From the NCBI GenBank assembly GCA_964524145.1, contig CAZGCA010000005.1:1-64000 (forward strand): a stretch of DNA of 64,000 nt, read 5' to 3'. The notes below the pieces were generated by a model. It saw only the letters and a program-made list of their open reading frames with translations, had not been told where the DNA came from and did no database searches. A program made the translations under genes and the position numbers. Origin of the DNA: CAZGCA01 sp964524145 (GTDB taxonomy: Bacteria > Hydrogenedentota > CAZGCA01). This document shows positions 32,596 through 41,868 of the stretch, piece after piece. The first letter of the stretch is position 1. The number at the start of each line of letters is the position of its first letter.

Positions 32596-34557
32596 CTATT
32601 CGTCGACCTCTATGACGTCAAGCGGGACCGTGCCCTCTTTGACCTGCAGCACGACTGCATGGCGTCCGCGTTTCAGGTTACGTCGAGAGAAGACCGGAGT
32701 TGATGGTTCGGGTTGTGGTGAACCGAACTCCACGGTTGCTGTTTTGAGCTCGTCTACAAAGACGTCGGCCGCGCCGTACTCCGGTCGCTTCGGTGCCCAT
32801 AGCGAGAAGCCCGAACCGTCGAAATTCCACTTGCCCCGCGCGTTCGGTTGCTCCGATACGGCGCCGATACCGTATCGAAATCCCGGGTCTTCAACTGCAC
32901 GCCACGTCCCGCCGGCCTCACCGGCCCCAAGTATCGCTTCCGTATGAAGGTAGCGCCACCTGCCTTTTCCGCGAGTCCCGTCCACAACAAAGCGTTTCAT
33001 GGTGAGATGGCTGTCTTTCCCCACCAGAATGCCTATGCCCTCTTCGACCGATTCGATAGCGCCTCTCCAGACAGTGTCGCCGTTCAGAGACAACGCCGTC
33101 TCGCCGTTGGCCTTCCGAGAAATCGCCACCCTGCATGTCCGGTTCAAGTGAAGAGGACCGGAAGCTGAGACAGCGCGTGCACCGGAGTCGTCAATTCGGG
33201 CAACACGCCATTCTGGGTCGGCCAGTTCGAGCGCACAATATCGCGTGAGCGACAGCGGATGAAGCGTCGAGTTTGAAGTTGGCTGGTTCGGTCCCAGCGG
33301 CGCATGGTATGCCCACAGAAGCGATGCCTGGCCTCGCAGGTCCAGCTCGGCCTCAAGATTGAACGCCGAGTACACCCCTTTGAGAAGTGTCAGACTCTGT
33401 CCCTGGTGCCCGCTCAGTGTGAACCCGCGCCGGCGGGTTGGCTTGTCCCACGAACGCGATGCCAGATTGATCGTTCCGAAACCATCCTTGTCGCGCGACG
33501 GGAACATCACACGGAGCATATTGTCTGCGCCGACGAATCCCGAAATGGTCTGGCCCCAGATGCCGTAATGTTCGTGCTCGACAGGTTCCGCGTGCCAGAA
33601 TGAGCCGTACTGGAACAGTTCCCACGCTTTCGGGTTCATCGCCTCCTCGGTCCTCACGCGGAACACAGCCTGGAAGTTGCGGTTCAGTGCGACGGAAGTG
33701 GCAGGCGCGTAGATCCAGTCCCCGTGTTTGAACGCCGGGTAGAATTCCAGCAACGGCGGATGGAAGTACATCCCCTCCACGCAGCGCAGGAACGTGGGCT
33801 CCGAATACGGACCTTCCGGTTTGCCGGACGCCATCCCGACCAGCGCCCAGCCGTGGTGAGCGCCCGAATCCATCATGGCCAGCACCAGCCAGTCTCGTTC
33901 GCGCCGGATCAACGTCGCTGCATAGGCCCGGCGGTACTTGTCCCGATAGAACGGGTGCTCGCTTATCCGATAAATCGGCTCGGCCGTGCGGACAAACGGA
34001 CCTTCCGGACGATCCGACCACGCGTAGGCTATACCGTTGTCTGCTCCGTTCGCCGGGTTCACGATCGTTTTCCAGTCGGAGTTCGCGGAAGCCCAGTCGT
34101 AAACCAGATGATACCGCCCGTCCGCGTAAACGACCGATACGTCCGGCGCATGACCGACAGCGACCTCGTCGCCGTCGAATCGGAACGGTTCGTCGGGAAA
34201 GATCGGGCCGAGGTGCTGCCAGGACCTGCCTCGGTCCCGCGAGCGGTACGCGGTGCAGTCCATACGTTTGCCCTTGCCCATCGCGTACCCTTCCGCGTAC
34301 AGACCGACATAGACGTACCAGTTGCCGCTGCAGGGGTCCTCGAACAGGAACCCGTTTACGGGCCATTCAAACGGTGGCGCACCGCGATGGATGGGGTTGC
34401 CCGGTGCCCGCTCGAACGCGTCGAACGACGGGTCCCCGTATACAGGATGCCGAAGCCAGCTATCCACCTGTGCCGCGGCCGCGAAATCAATTGCATCCAC
34501 TTGACCCGCAGCTCCTGCAATACCGACGACCACAATCAGGGATATGTACCATCTCAT
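32596..34557 (-). CDS. Secreted five-bladed beta-propeller, GH43-like
   Basis: 653 residues from the ATG at 34557 (a GTG at 34566 is possible). A signal peptide (WYISLIVVVGIAGAAGQVDA) exports it. Residues about 60-350 look like a GH43/62/32/68 five-bladed propeller: WPVNGFLFEDPCSGNWYVYVG, VGHAPDVSVVYADGRYHLVYD and GDWIYAPATSVALN are blade-type repeats with candidate acidic residues. The C-terminal 280 residues are beta-rich and may be one or two sandwich domains. It probably cleaves or binds a plant- or algal-type polysaccharide. I am sure of export and moderately sure of the fold. Confidence 0.75.
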   Translation of the reverse strand: MRWYISLIVVVGIAGAAGQVDAIDFAAAAQVDSWLRHPVYGDPSFDAFERAPGNPIHRGAPPFEWPVNGFLFEDPCSGNWYVYVGLYAEGYAMGKGKRMDCTAYRSRDRGRSWQHLGPIFPDEPFRFDGDEVAVGHAPDVSVVYADGRYHLVYDWASANSDWKTIVNPANGADNGIAYAWSDRPEGPFVRTAEPIYRISEHPFYRDKYRRAYAATLIRRERDWLVLAMMDSGAHHGWALVGMASGKPEGPYSEPTFLRCVEGMYFHPPLLEFYPAFKHGDWIYAPATSVALNRNFQAVFRVRTEEAMNPKAWELFQYGSFWHAEPVEHEHYGIWGQTISGFVGADNMLRVMFPSRDKDGFGTINLASRSWDKPTRRRGFTLSGHQGQSLTLLKGVYSAFNLEAELDLRGQASLLWAYHAPLGPNQPTSNSTLHPLSLTRYCALELADPEWRVARIDDSGARAVSASGPLHLNRTCRVAISRKANGETALSLNGDTVWRGAIESVEEGIGILVGKDSHLTMKRFVVDGTRGKGRWRYLHTEAILGAGEAGGTWRAVEDPGFRYGIGAVSEQPNARGKWNFDGSGFSLWAPKRPEYGAADVFVDELKTATVEFGSPQPEPSTPVFSRRNLKRGRHAVVLQVKEGTVPLDVIEVDE

Positions 34558-34723
34558 CGCCACCACCGCCTGGCTCGCGACTCAATTCCAAGCTTGTTCT
34601 CTGTGCACAACGCAGTATACCACAGGATGAGACGTCCTCAAACAGATCACATTCCTTACGCGCGCAGGTACTCAGCTTGACGCCTCAGATATCCGGCTGA
34701 AAAGGACCCTCTAACCGAGACGT

Positions 34724-34731
34724 GGTATAAT
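34724..34731 (+). promoter_or_regulatory. Extended -10 promoter of the pilin-tail gene
   Basis: TGGTATAAT (TG at 34723-34725 region with TATAAT at 34726-34731), 60 bases ahead of the ATG at 34792. No consensus -35 lies at the expected distance. Confidence 0.6.
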
Positions 34732-34791
34732 CATACGGTACTCTGCAACAACCGTCGGAAGTGCTGATGTGTGGGGCGAGATTCTCGACAG

Positions 34792-36087
34792 ATGAGAAGA
34801 CGCGGACGATGGATCCTGCTGGGGGCGATCGGCGTGGTGGCGTGCCTGGTTGTTGCCCACAACATCCTCGACTCGATAACCGAGCGGCGACGGGATGAAT
34901 CCGTCGCGCGCCTGCAAGAGAAACTGGCGGCCCTTATCCCGGAGTTGCAACCCGGCGGTGACGAGAACCACCCGCTGGGCATGCGTGCCCAAGCTGAGCA
35001 AGCCGCGTCGACATCTGGAGACAGAGCCGCGTATCCACGAGGCGTTGCAGTGAGCTGGGAACATCTCTTCTCGCTGCTGGACGAAAGACTCTGCCTCAAG
35101 CCTAACCAGGGAATCGACGAGGTGTTCCTGATGGCGAACCAGGATCTCATTCACGAAATCTGGGAACTGGCAGAACTTGGGGTCCCGCCCGTTGCAGGCG
35201 AGGCGTTAGAGGACCCGGTTGAGGAGATGTGCTCGTTTCCTGATGAGCAGGATTTGAAGTACTGCATGAGACTGCTCCGAGAAGATGCGTTTATGAAGGC
35301 TGCACAGCAGGACTATCCCGATACGGTCCGAGACATCATCGCCTGGATGAAGCTGGGCGATACGCTCGACTATCCATTGACATACAGTCTGCAACTGCAG
35401 GTGATCATGGAGGAAGTCCTGCCTGATGCGTTTGAAGACGGGAACACGCCGCCGGACATTACGCACGCACTTCTGACACAACTGGCCGCCAGCCGCAACC
35501 GAGAGATGTTCAAAAAGGTTTTCGTGACACAGACGATGGATATCGGCGAGGAGATGTCCTCCATCTTCCATCCCCCTCTGGAATCGGACCCGGGGAACTG
35601 GGTCTTGGCAGCGCTGTTCCGCCCGTGGTGCAACATGAATGAACAGACCTACGCCGAGAAAGCGGACCAGTTGGCGGATTTGGTGGATCTTCCCTACTAT
35701 CAGGCGGAACCAAAGCTGACGGAGATCCGCGCGGACTTGGACAGCGTTCCCCGGTCCCGCTTCGTATCCGCCGCCTTCCTTTCTTACGTGTGTAACCTTT
35801 TCGAATCTGAAGCGGACCATGAAGCCCGGCTCGATCTCGCGCGGATGGCCGTCGTTCTCGAACAACACCGCGCCCGGCACGGACAGTATCCGGACGCGCT
35901 CGATGCCGTCGCGCCGGATTTGGGCGGGGCCCTTCCTGTCGATCCGTTTACCGGCGAACCGTACCACTACGAACCTTCGGGCGACAGCTTCCAGCTATAC
36001 AGCGTCGGCTCGAACCGTGTCGATGACGGCGGCAGGCAGGCGACAAGGGACGGCGACATCGCCTGGCGCGGCCGGGACGAAGAGTGA
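34792..36087 (+). CDS. Membrane-anchored protein with pilin-like C-terminal signature
   Basis: 431 residues from the ATG at 34792 (a GTG at 34771 is in frame). One N-terminal helix (WILLGAIGVVACLVVAHNIL) is followed by a helical, acidic middle that I do not recognise. The last 70 residues read YPDALDAVAPDLGGALPVDPFTGEPYHYE, close to the C-terminal end of type II secretion major pseudopilins and to the tails of many PVC-type proteins. It lacks the prepilin cleavage motif, so it is not itself a pilin. It is the last gene before the sigma-PheS fusion (90-base gap), which suggests a functional link but does not prove one. Confidence 0.7.
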   Translation: MRRRGRWILLGAIGVVACLVVAHNILDSITERRRDESVARLQEKLAALIPELQPGGDENHPLGMRAQAEQAASTSGDRAAYPRGVAVSWEHLFSLLDERLCLKPNQGIDEVFLMANQDLIHEIWELAELGVPPVAGEALEDPVEEMCSFPDEQDLKYCMRLLREDAFMKAAQQDYPDTVRDIIAWMKLGDTLDYPLTYSLQLQVIMEEVLPDAFEDGNTPPDITHALLTQLAASRNREMFKKVFVTQTMDIGEEMSSIFHPPLESDPGNWVLAALFRPWCNMNEQTYAEKADQLADLVDLPYYQAEPKLTEIRADLDSVPRSRFVSAAFLSYVCNLFESEADHEARLDLARMAVVLEQHRARHGQYPDALDAVAPDLGGALPVDPFTGEPYHYEPSGDSFQLYSVGSNRVDDGGRQATRDGDIAWRGRDEE

Positions 36088-36177
36088 GCACGGACTTCAA
36101 TCGTGGAGCCGGTATCCTGTAGGGCGGGAAATGGGTCTTTATTGTAGAACCCGTTCTGATTCGAGGCGCGAGTTGAA

Positions 36178-37455
36178 ATGGAAGAGCTCAAATCGTTGGT
36201 CGAGAGGTCTCGTTCCAGCGACGTGGAAGCGTTCGGACAGATCGTGCGGCGATTCCAAGACATGGCCTGCGGGTATGCCTTCTCGATCCTCGGCGATTTC
36301 CACCTGGCTGAGGACGCGGCGCAGGAAGCCTTTATCGAGGCGTATCGCCAGTTGCCGAAGCTGCGCGACCCGGATGCGTTTCCCGGCTGGTTCCGCAGGG
36401 TAGTGTTCAAACACTGCGACCGTATCAGGAGACGCCGGCGCGTGGGTACCGTCTCTCTGGAGGCGGCGTCCGACGTCGCAGCGGAAGGCGCGGGACCCGT
36501 TGAGGCTGCCGAACAGCGCGAGCTGCGAGACACTGTGCTCGGAGCGATCCGGGCCTTGCCGGAGCATCAACGAACGGCGACCGCGCTCTTCTACATCAAC
36601 GGGTACTCGCAGCAGGAGATCGCCGAGTTTCTGGATGTTCCGGCAACGACGGTAAAGAAACGCCTCTACGATTCACGGCGGAGGCTGAAAGAAAGGATGC
36701 TCACGATGGTTGACGAAACGCTGAAAGCCCACGCACCGACCGACGAGTTTCCCGAGCGGATCCTGCGATTGCTTCGCGCACCCAAACCGCTCGAGATTCA
36801 GGGGCACCCCGTGCGTGAGGTATGGGAGGACGTACGTGCAGCGTTCGAAGGATGGCAGATTGTCGAGGGTACGGAGATAGAGTCGGCATCAGCTTTCCGC
36901 CGATATCTGCGCCTCTCTCCAGGCAAAGAAACGAGCTACCAACTCATCGAGTTTGGTGACCGAGTCCTTAGGGCAACAACCACGAGTACTATCATCCAGG
37001 CGATGAGTTCTCGCACACCCCCGTTCAAGGTACTTTGCGCGGGACGGGTGTTCCGGGACGACGGGCCCAATCCAAAACACTACCCCATCTTCCATCAAGT
37101 CTCTGGAGCGCATGTCGGGCTGGGACTCGACGAGGAGAAGGAGGTAGAAGAGCTTCGCCTGACTCTCGAGCAACTCGCCGGCAGCGGTCGCGTGGCGGCA
37201 ACAGAACACGAATATCCCTTCGTAAGAAGTCGAGGATGGGAGTTGTACATCGAACAGGGGGACAGACGCCAGAACGTGGCCGGCGCGGGACTGCTCCTGC
37301 CAGAGATCGTCCAAGAAGCTGGATTGAGCCCGAAGCGGGTACAAGCCTTCGCGTTTGGCTTTGGCTTAGAGGCACTAGCGATCTGGCGCATGCAGATCGA
37401 CGACATCCGCAAGCTCTGGCGGCCACCCTACGTGCCCAAAGAGTCGGACGCATGA
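36178..37455 (+). CDS. ECF sigma factor fused to a PheS-like class II synthetase domain
   Basis: 425 residues. Residues about 8-78 are sigma region 2 (AFGQIVRRFQDMACGYAFSIL and DAAQEAFIEAYRQLP) and about 118-172 sigma region 4 (YSQQEIAEFLDVPATTVKKR). From about 205 the chain follows the alpha subunit of phenylalanyl-tRNA synthetase: HPVREVWEDVRAAFEG, CAGRVFRDDGPNPKHYPIFHQ (motif 2; R290 and R293 present) and QAFAFGFGLEALAIWRMQID (motif 3). Motif 3 has Ala399 where the ATP-binding Arg is expected, and the FHQxEG Glu is Ser, while FAFG of the Phe pocket is kept. No tRNA-binding coiled coil precedes it. I infer a transcription factor whose activity responds to phenylalanine, an analogue or a PheT-like partner. 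The ATG follows no strong binding site. Confidence 0.9.
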   Translation: MEELKSLVERSRSSDVEAFGQIVRRFQDMACGYAFSILGDFHLAEDAAQEAFIEAYRQLPKLRDPDAFPGWFRRVVFKHCDRIRRRRRVGTVSLEAASDVAAEGAGPVEAAEQRELRDTVLGAIRALPEHQRTATALFYINGYSQQEIAEFLDVPATTVKKRLYDSRRRLKERMLTMVDETLKAHAPTDEFPERILRLLRAPKPLEIQGHPVREVWEDVRAAFEGWQIVEGTEIESASAFRRYLRLSPGKETSYQLIEFGDRVLRATTTSTIIQAMSSRTPPFKVLCAGRVFRDDGPNPKHYPIFHQVSGAHVGLGLDEEKEVEELRLTLEQLAGSGRVAATEHEYPFVRSRGWELYIEQGDRRQNVAGAGLLLPEIVQEAGLSPKRVQAFAFGFGLEALAIWRMQIDDIRKLWRPPYVPKESDA

Positions 37456-37614
37456 GAGAACAGGTCGGGGGGGAGTGTGCTGCTCTCCTCCGGCACCTGA
37501 CCGACGTTGGGTAGCGCTTCAATCCACACCGTTCGCTGAACCATCCTGTCCGGCATCTGCATTCTGCCATCCCCCCACTCCTCGACAGTCCCTCCATGCA
37601 CAAACCGGGGAATC

Positions 37615-37644
37615 TTGTGTCCGGGGAAGCGGGTGCGGTACACT
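37615..37644 (+). promoter_or_regulatory. Candidate promoter of the MATE gene
   Basis: TTGTGT (37615-37620) and TACACT (37639-37644) with an 18-base spacer, in the 217-base gap after the sigma-PheS gene. The rest of the gap holds no gene I can support. Confidence 0.45.
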
Positions 37645-37672
37645 TTGTTGTAATGATGGCGGTAGGAGACGT

Positions 37673-39037
37673 ATGAAACGTAGAGCCAGCCTTACAGAAG
37701 GGCCTGTCGGCCGGAGGTTGTTGTTTCTGACCGTTCCGATGGTGATGGGCCTGTTCGCCATCGTGGCGTTCAATCTTGCCGATACCTACTTCGTGGCCCA
37801 GCTGGGAACAAGTGAGTTGGCGGCCATGAGCTTCACGTTCCCTGTAGTGATGTTCGTTCAGTCGGTCGCTCTTGGCCTCGGGATAGGCACGGCATCGGTG
37901 ATCTCCCGGGCGATAGGAAAGGGAGACCATCGGACGGTTCAAAGATTGACCACCCATTGTCTTCTGCTGGCGTTGTCGCTTGTGTTCGTGCTTGTCGCCG
38001 CAGGGCTGCTCACCATAAAGCCGGTGTTTACTCTATTGGGGGCAACACCGGATATCCTGCCGCTGATCAGGCAGTACATGACCGTCTGGTACGTGGGGAT
38101 GGTGTTCGTGACGGTGCCCATGGTCGGGAACAACGCCATCAGGGCGGCCGGCGACACGTTGTACCCCGGTCTTATCATGATGGCGGCGGCTGGGATCAAC
38201 GTCATACTGGACCCGCTGCTCATTTTCGGCCTCGCCGGTTTCCCAAGACTCGAGCTCGCTGGCGCGGCGCTGGCCACGGTTATCGGCCGGGCCATCACGC
38301 TCGTGCTCTCGTTAAGCATTCTTCACTTCCGGGAGCAGATGCTCGAGTTCTCGCTGCCTCGCTTGCGCACTCTGTGGGATTCCTGGAAGCGAATTCTGTA
38401 TATCGGTATCCCGGCAGCGGCGACAACCATCATGATCCCGTTGTCCATGGCAGTAATCGTGCGCATGGTAGCCCAGTTTGGCACGGCTGCCGTCGCGGCG
38501 GTGGGCGCGGGAACTCGCGTCGAGGCGTTTGCCATGTTGGTGGTGAGGGCGTTTGGGGCAGCTTTGATACCCTTTATCGGTCAAAACTGGGGCGCGCAAC
38601 GGTACGAACGGGTGCATCAGGCTCAGAAACTCGGCAACCGGTTCTCGTTCTGCTGGGGAGTCCTGTGCGTCGTGGTGTTCCTTATTGCTGCCGCTCCCGC
38701 CGCGCGTCTGTTCAGTAAGGAGCAGGACGTGATGGACGGGATTATCAGCTTCCTGTGGATCGTGCCGCTCGGGTACGGGCTTCAGGGGATCTGTTTGCTC
38801 ACAAGCGCCTCATTCAACGCGATGAACAAACCTCTGAATGCCGCGGCGCTCGGCCTGATTCGGGTGTTTGCGCTCTACATCCCCCTGGCGTACTTCAGCG
38901 CCCAGCTGTTCGGGTTGAAGGGGCTCTTCGGCGGAATAGCATCGGCAAACATCATCGCCGGGATTATCGCCCTGCTCTGGGTTCGACACGCACGCGAAAC
39001 AGAGGAAACCCTTCGTTCTGCGGAAGCAAACGGGTGA
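37673..39037 (+). CDS. MATE-family efflux transporter
   Basis: 454 residues from the ATG at 37673, which has a TAGGAG binding site. Twelve hydrophobic segments form two MATE halves: LTEGPVGRRLLFLTVPMVMG opens the first, NLADTYFVAQLGTSELAAMS is the conserved loop, and YIGIPAAATTIMIPLSMAV opens the second. These proteins export drugs or metabolites using a sodium or proton gradient. It follows the sigma-PheS gene on the same strand with its own likely promoter, so it is a candidate target of that factor. Confidence 0.9.
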   Translation: MKRRASLTEGPVGRRLLFLTVPMVMGLFAIVAFNLADTYFVAQLGTSELAAMSFTFPVVMFVQSVALGLGIGTASVISRAIGKGDHRTVQRLTTHCLLLALSLVFVLVAAGLLTIKPVFTLLGATPDILPLIRQYMTVWYVGMVFVTVPMVGNNAIRAAGDTLYPGLIMMAAAGINVILDPLLIFGLAGFPRLELAGAALATVIGRAITLVLSLSILHFREQMLEFSLPRLRTLWDSWKRILYIGIPAAATTIMIPLSMAVIVRMVAQFGTAAVAAVGAGTRVEAFAMLVVRAFGAALIPFIGQNWGAQRYERVHQAQKLGNRFSFCWGVLCVVVFLIAAAPAARLFSKEQDVMDGIISFLWIVPLGYGLQGICLLTSASFNAMNKPLNAAALGLIRVFALYIPLAYFSAQLFGLKGLFGGIASANIIAGIIALLWVRHARETEETLRSAEANG

Positions 39038-39139
39038 AACGTCCCGGTTTTTTCCTTGGTGACACCACGTCATCTTCTCGAATTGTCTTCCTGCCAAAGG
39101 TAATGTCAAGCGGGCCGACATTGATTTGGGCCCGCGGTT

Positions 39140-39799
39140 ATGCTACCATTTAGTGCGAAAACTTCGTGCAGCACCCGGCATTTTGGCACTAGTACGGACG
39201 ACGACCGACAGAGCGTGGAAGCGAAGGCTACGAGCGAGAAGGGGAGCAAAGCTCCAGACAACAAGACCGGACGACCGAGCGTGCTCAACCGCGAATCGGT
39301 AGTGTTCGTGGTGGTGTTTCTGGTGACGGTTGTTGCCGTATTTGTCCTTTACGAGTACATAAAGGACACCAAGCCGATGGCGCGCTACGTGGAGCTGATC
39401 TCGGGGCACGTGGGTACGGTTCTGCGTCTGAGCGGCAGAGACACGGTTGTCCGCGGCGATCGCGTCACGATCAAGCTGGACAAGAGTGATGCGAGCAAAA
39501 GGGCCCGGAGGTGGACGATGCAGGTTATCCCCGACTGCGGCGCTATTCCGTCGATGGCCATCTTTTGCGCCGCCGTGCTTGCGTTCCCTACCGGGCTGAG
39601 ACGCAAGCTGCTCGGGGTGCTTATCGGGGTACCGTTGTTGTATGTCGTCAACGTCGGCCGACTTGTGTGCCTGGGCCTGGTCGGTCTGTATTATCGGAGC
39701 GGATTCCATTTTGCCCACGTCTACGTGTGGCAGTCGATCTTCATCGTGTTTGTGGTCGTGATATGGATGGTGTGGGTCGATAAGGTAGCGAAAGTGTGA
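39140..39799 (+). CDS. Exosortase H-like membrane transpeptidase
   Basis: Up to 219 residues of the exosortase/archaeosortase family, which cleaves C-terminal sorting signals of exported proteins in the membrane. The three active-site regions are present: Cys in PDCGAIPSMAIFCAAVLAFP near residue 132, Arg in VVNVGRLVCLGL near 174, and His in FHFAHVYVWQ near 193, spaced as in XrtH-type enzymes. One helix precedes a periplasmic loop and about three follow. The start is uncertain: the ATG at 39140 is in a TATGCT that may be a promoter -10, and a GTG at 39215 would give about 195 residues. The next four genes overlap or abut it on the same strand. Confidence 0.85.
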   Translation: MLPFSAKTSCSTRHFGTSTDDDRQSVEAKATSEKGSKAPDNKTGRPSVLNRESVVFVVVFLVTVVAVFVLYEYIKDTKPMARYVELISGHVGTVLRLSGRDTVVRGDRVTIKLDKSDASKRARRWTMQVIPDCGAIPSMAIFCAAVLAFPTGLRRKLLGVLIGVPLLYVVNVGRLVCLGLVGLYYRSGFHFAHVYVWQSIFIVFVVVIWMVWVDKVAKV

Positions 39800-40344
39800 A
39801 GGAAGGCGGGCTGTTTCTAGCGAAGTTTCTGGTCTTTGCAGCGATCAGCCTTGCAGTCTTCAGCTTCGCGCTGAAACCGTACGCCTATGTTCTTATGTAC
39901 GTGAGCGATGCGGCGGGCCGTGTAGCGATGGGGTACGATATTTCTGAGCGACGGGTTGAGGGCAGCGGCGTCGGCACTGAGATAACGTTTGTTTATCGCG
40001 ATGAGACGCGGCGGTTGCCGGCAGGGATAGTGGCGATAAACGTGCCGCCGTTCTTGGCGCTCATACTTGCCGACCGCAAGTTACGGTGGCGCGAGAAACC
40101 GTTGACTCTTGGAATCGGGATGCTCGTGCTGTTTGCAAGCCACGTGCTGCTCGTATTTCTGGCTCTTGTGCTGGCGACGTCATTTCGCATTGTGGGCTCA
40201 AGCGGACTGGCCCAGGGAGTGGGTACCGTCACGTTGGCCCTGCCGTTCGTGTTGTGGATATTGCTAGTGCGTCGGGACATGATTTCGCGTGGATTCACCA
40301 AGAACGGAGACAAGACGGAGCGTGCAAATGAAGCTGGTGCGTAA
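39796..40344 (+). CDS. Exosortase-associated integral membrane protein
   Basis: A 182-residue protein with an N-terminal helix (FLVFAAISLAVFSFALKPYAY), a hydrophilic loop of about 60 residues with an YDISERRVEGSGVGTEITFVY beta segment, and two or three further helices ending LPFVLWILLV. Its GTG start overlaps the exosortase stop (GTGTGA), so the two are translationally coupled. It resembles the membrane partners found beside exosortase H genes. No catalytic motif is visible. Confidence 0.65.
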   Translation: MKEGGLFLAKFLVFAAISLAVFSFALKPYAYVLMYVSDAAGRVAMGYDISERRVEGSGVGTEITFVYRDETRRLPAGIVAINVPPFLALILADRKLRWREKPLTLGIGMLVLFASHVLLVFLALVLATSFRIVGSSGLAQGVGTVTLALPFVLWILLVRRDMISRGFTKNGDKTERANEAGA

Positions 40345-41278
40345 TGTGGTTGTGACGGCTGTTGTGGCTACCTGTCTGTGGCACGTGCCGGCGAACGCGG
40401 TCTGGGTGTGGACGCCCGAAACGGGCCGCTGGATAAACCCCGCACGGCAGCCGCGGGCGACCCCTGAAGAGCAGCTGAATTACGCGCGCCAGCTCACCCG
40501 GAACGGCGACTACGACGAGGCGCTTGAGCAATTCGAGCGGTTTTTCGAGTTTTACGGCGATACCGATATAGCCGACCGGGCGCAGTTCGAGAAAGCCCAG
40601 TGTCTCGAGTCGGCGGGCGAGCATCTTGAAGCGAGTCGCGAGTACCAGAAAGTCATTGCCAACTGGCCCGATACCAAGCTATTCAGCGAAGTAATCGCCA
40701 AGGAGTATGAGATTGGGGACCGGTTCTACGAGCTTGCCCGGGAGGACAAAGACAAGTTCTTCCTGTTCCGGAACCGCAATCTGAAGCGGGCGGTCGAGGT
40801 GTACAACCAGGTGATTGAGAACCAGCGTTACACAGAGGAAGCGGCCGAAGCGCGGTACAAGATCGGGTTATGCTACTTCTCCCGAGGCCGCTACGATGAC
40901 GCTCGTTTCGAGTACGACGACCTACTCGAGCAGTATCCCGCGAGCAAATGGACCCCGTTAGCGCTTTACGGGCTCGCCATGTGCAGGTACCACGGAGTGA
41001 TGCCCGCAGTCTACGACCAGGAAAGGACCGAGGAAGCGCTTACGGCGTTTCAGCGGTTTGTTGATGAGTACTCCGACAACCCGCGAGTCCCGGACGCCAA
41101 GGTGAAAATACTCGAACTGCAGGAAATCGTAGCGGAGAAGAAGTTCAGGATCGCCGAACACTACCTCAACCGCGGCCGCGAGAACTCCGCGAAGATGTAT
41201 TTTCTTGCGGTGCTCGAGGACTATCCGGAGACCAGCTGGGCGGAGCGTGCCCGGCCGTTTCTCGAGGAGTCGGAATGA
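40328..41278 (+). CDS. BamD-like TPR protein of the cell envelope
   Basis: 316 residues from the ATG at 40328 within the previous gene's last codons. A signal sequence ends near WHVPANA; there is no lipobox Cys, unlike classical BamD. The rest is a run of TPR repeats (NGDYDEALEQFERFFEFYGD, AGEHLEASREYQKVIANWPD, RGRYDDARFEYDDLLEQYPA, RGRENSAKMYFLAVLEDYPE) in the YfiO/BamD pattern. It probably helps outer-membrane protein assembly or exopolymer export. It overlaps the LptE-like gene that follows by four bases. Confidence 0.8.
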   Translation: MKLVRNVVVTAVVATCLWHVPANAVWVWTPETGRWINPARQPRATPEEQLNYARQLTRNGDYDEALEQFERFFEFYGDTDIADRAQFEKAQCLESAGEHLEASREYQKVIANWPDTKLFSEVIAKEYEIGDRFYELAREDKDKFFLFRNRNLKRAVEVYNQVIENQRYTEEAAEARYKIGLCYFSRGRYDDARFEYDDLLEQYPASKWTPLALYGLAMCRYHGVMPAVYDQERTEEALTAFQRFVDEYSDNPRVPDAKVKILELQEIVAEKKFRIAEHYLNRGRENSAKMYFLAVLEDYPETSWAERARPFLEESE

Positions 41279-41832
41279 ACCGAACTCGTCTCGTGTTAGG
41301 TCTAGCAGCGTTGCTCTTGGTGGCGGGATGCGCGTACACGACCACGAGCTCGCTCCCGGCCCGTTACCGGACCATACACGTTCCCGCATTCAAGAGTTCG
41401 GTCAGGGAGTACGATCTGCAGGCCGGCCTGACCAACGCTGTGAGACGAACGTTCCTCAATGACGGCAGGTTGCGTGTTGTCAATGAGGACGAAGCCGACC
41501 TCATTCTGCGGGGCGAGATAATCCAGTGCGAGATCGAGCCGATAACGTACGACAGGGATGACGTGCCGGCGCAGTTACGGGTACGGGTGGTTGCCAAAGT
41601 TGACCTGTATGACCCCGATACAGACGAAACGCTATGGTCAGAGAACCGTATGGAAGGGACGAGCAGCTTCATCGTGCGCGGACGGGCACGGGCCGTTCGA
41701 CCCCGCGGCCAGACGGACCTCTCGGTCTCGAGCATCGACTCCTTTCCGTCCGCGAACCAGGGCGAAGGCACGGCGGAGGCTATCGACGACCTTGCATCAA
41801 CTATCTTCTACCGCACCGTCGAGTACTGGTAG
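41275..41832 (+). CDS. LptE-family lipoprotein
   Basis: A 185-residue lipoprotein (lipobox LVAGC, Cys at residue 19). The core RYRTIHVPAFKSSVREYDLQ, LTNAVRRTFLNDGRLRVVNE and ADLILRGEIIQCEI segments match the LPS-assembly LptE/RlpB family of diverse Gram-negatives, which plugs LptD at the outer membrane. It ends with AIDDLASTIFYRTVEYW, the usual family tail. Its coupling to the BamD-like gene supports a shared role in outer-membrane building. Confidence 0.85.
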   Translation: MNRTRLVLGLAALLLVAGCAYTTTSSLPARYRTIHVPAFKSSVREYDLQAGLTNAVRRTFLNDGRLRVVNEDEADLILRGEIIQCEIEPITYDRDDVPAQLRVRVVAKVDLYDPDTDETLWSENRMEGTSSFIVRGRARAVRPRGQTDLSVSSIDSFPSANQGEGTAEAIDDLASTIFYRTVEYW

Positions 41833-41868
41833 GGCCGGCTGCGACCCTGACGGCGCTCACCCATCGAC

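Noticed and set aside
37428..37643. Minus-strand frame of 71 codons between the sigma-PheS and MATE genes
   Set aside because: No recognised family, no binding site, and it overlaps the end of the sigma-PheS gene; kept only as a possible gene relic.
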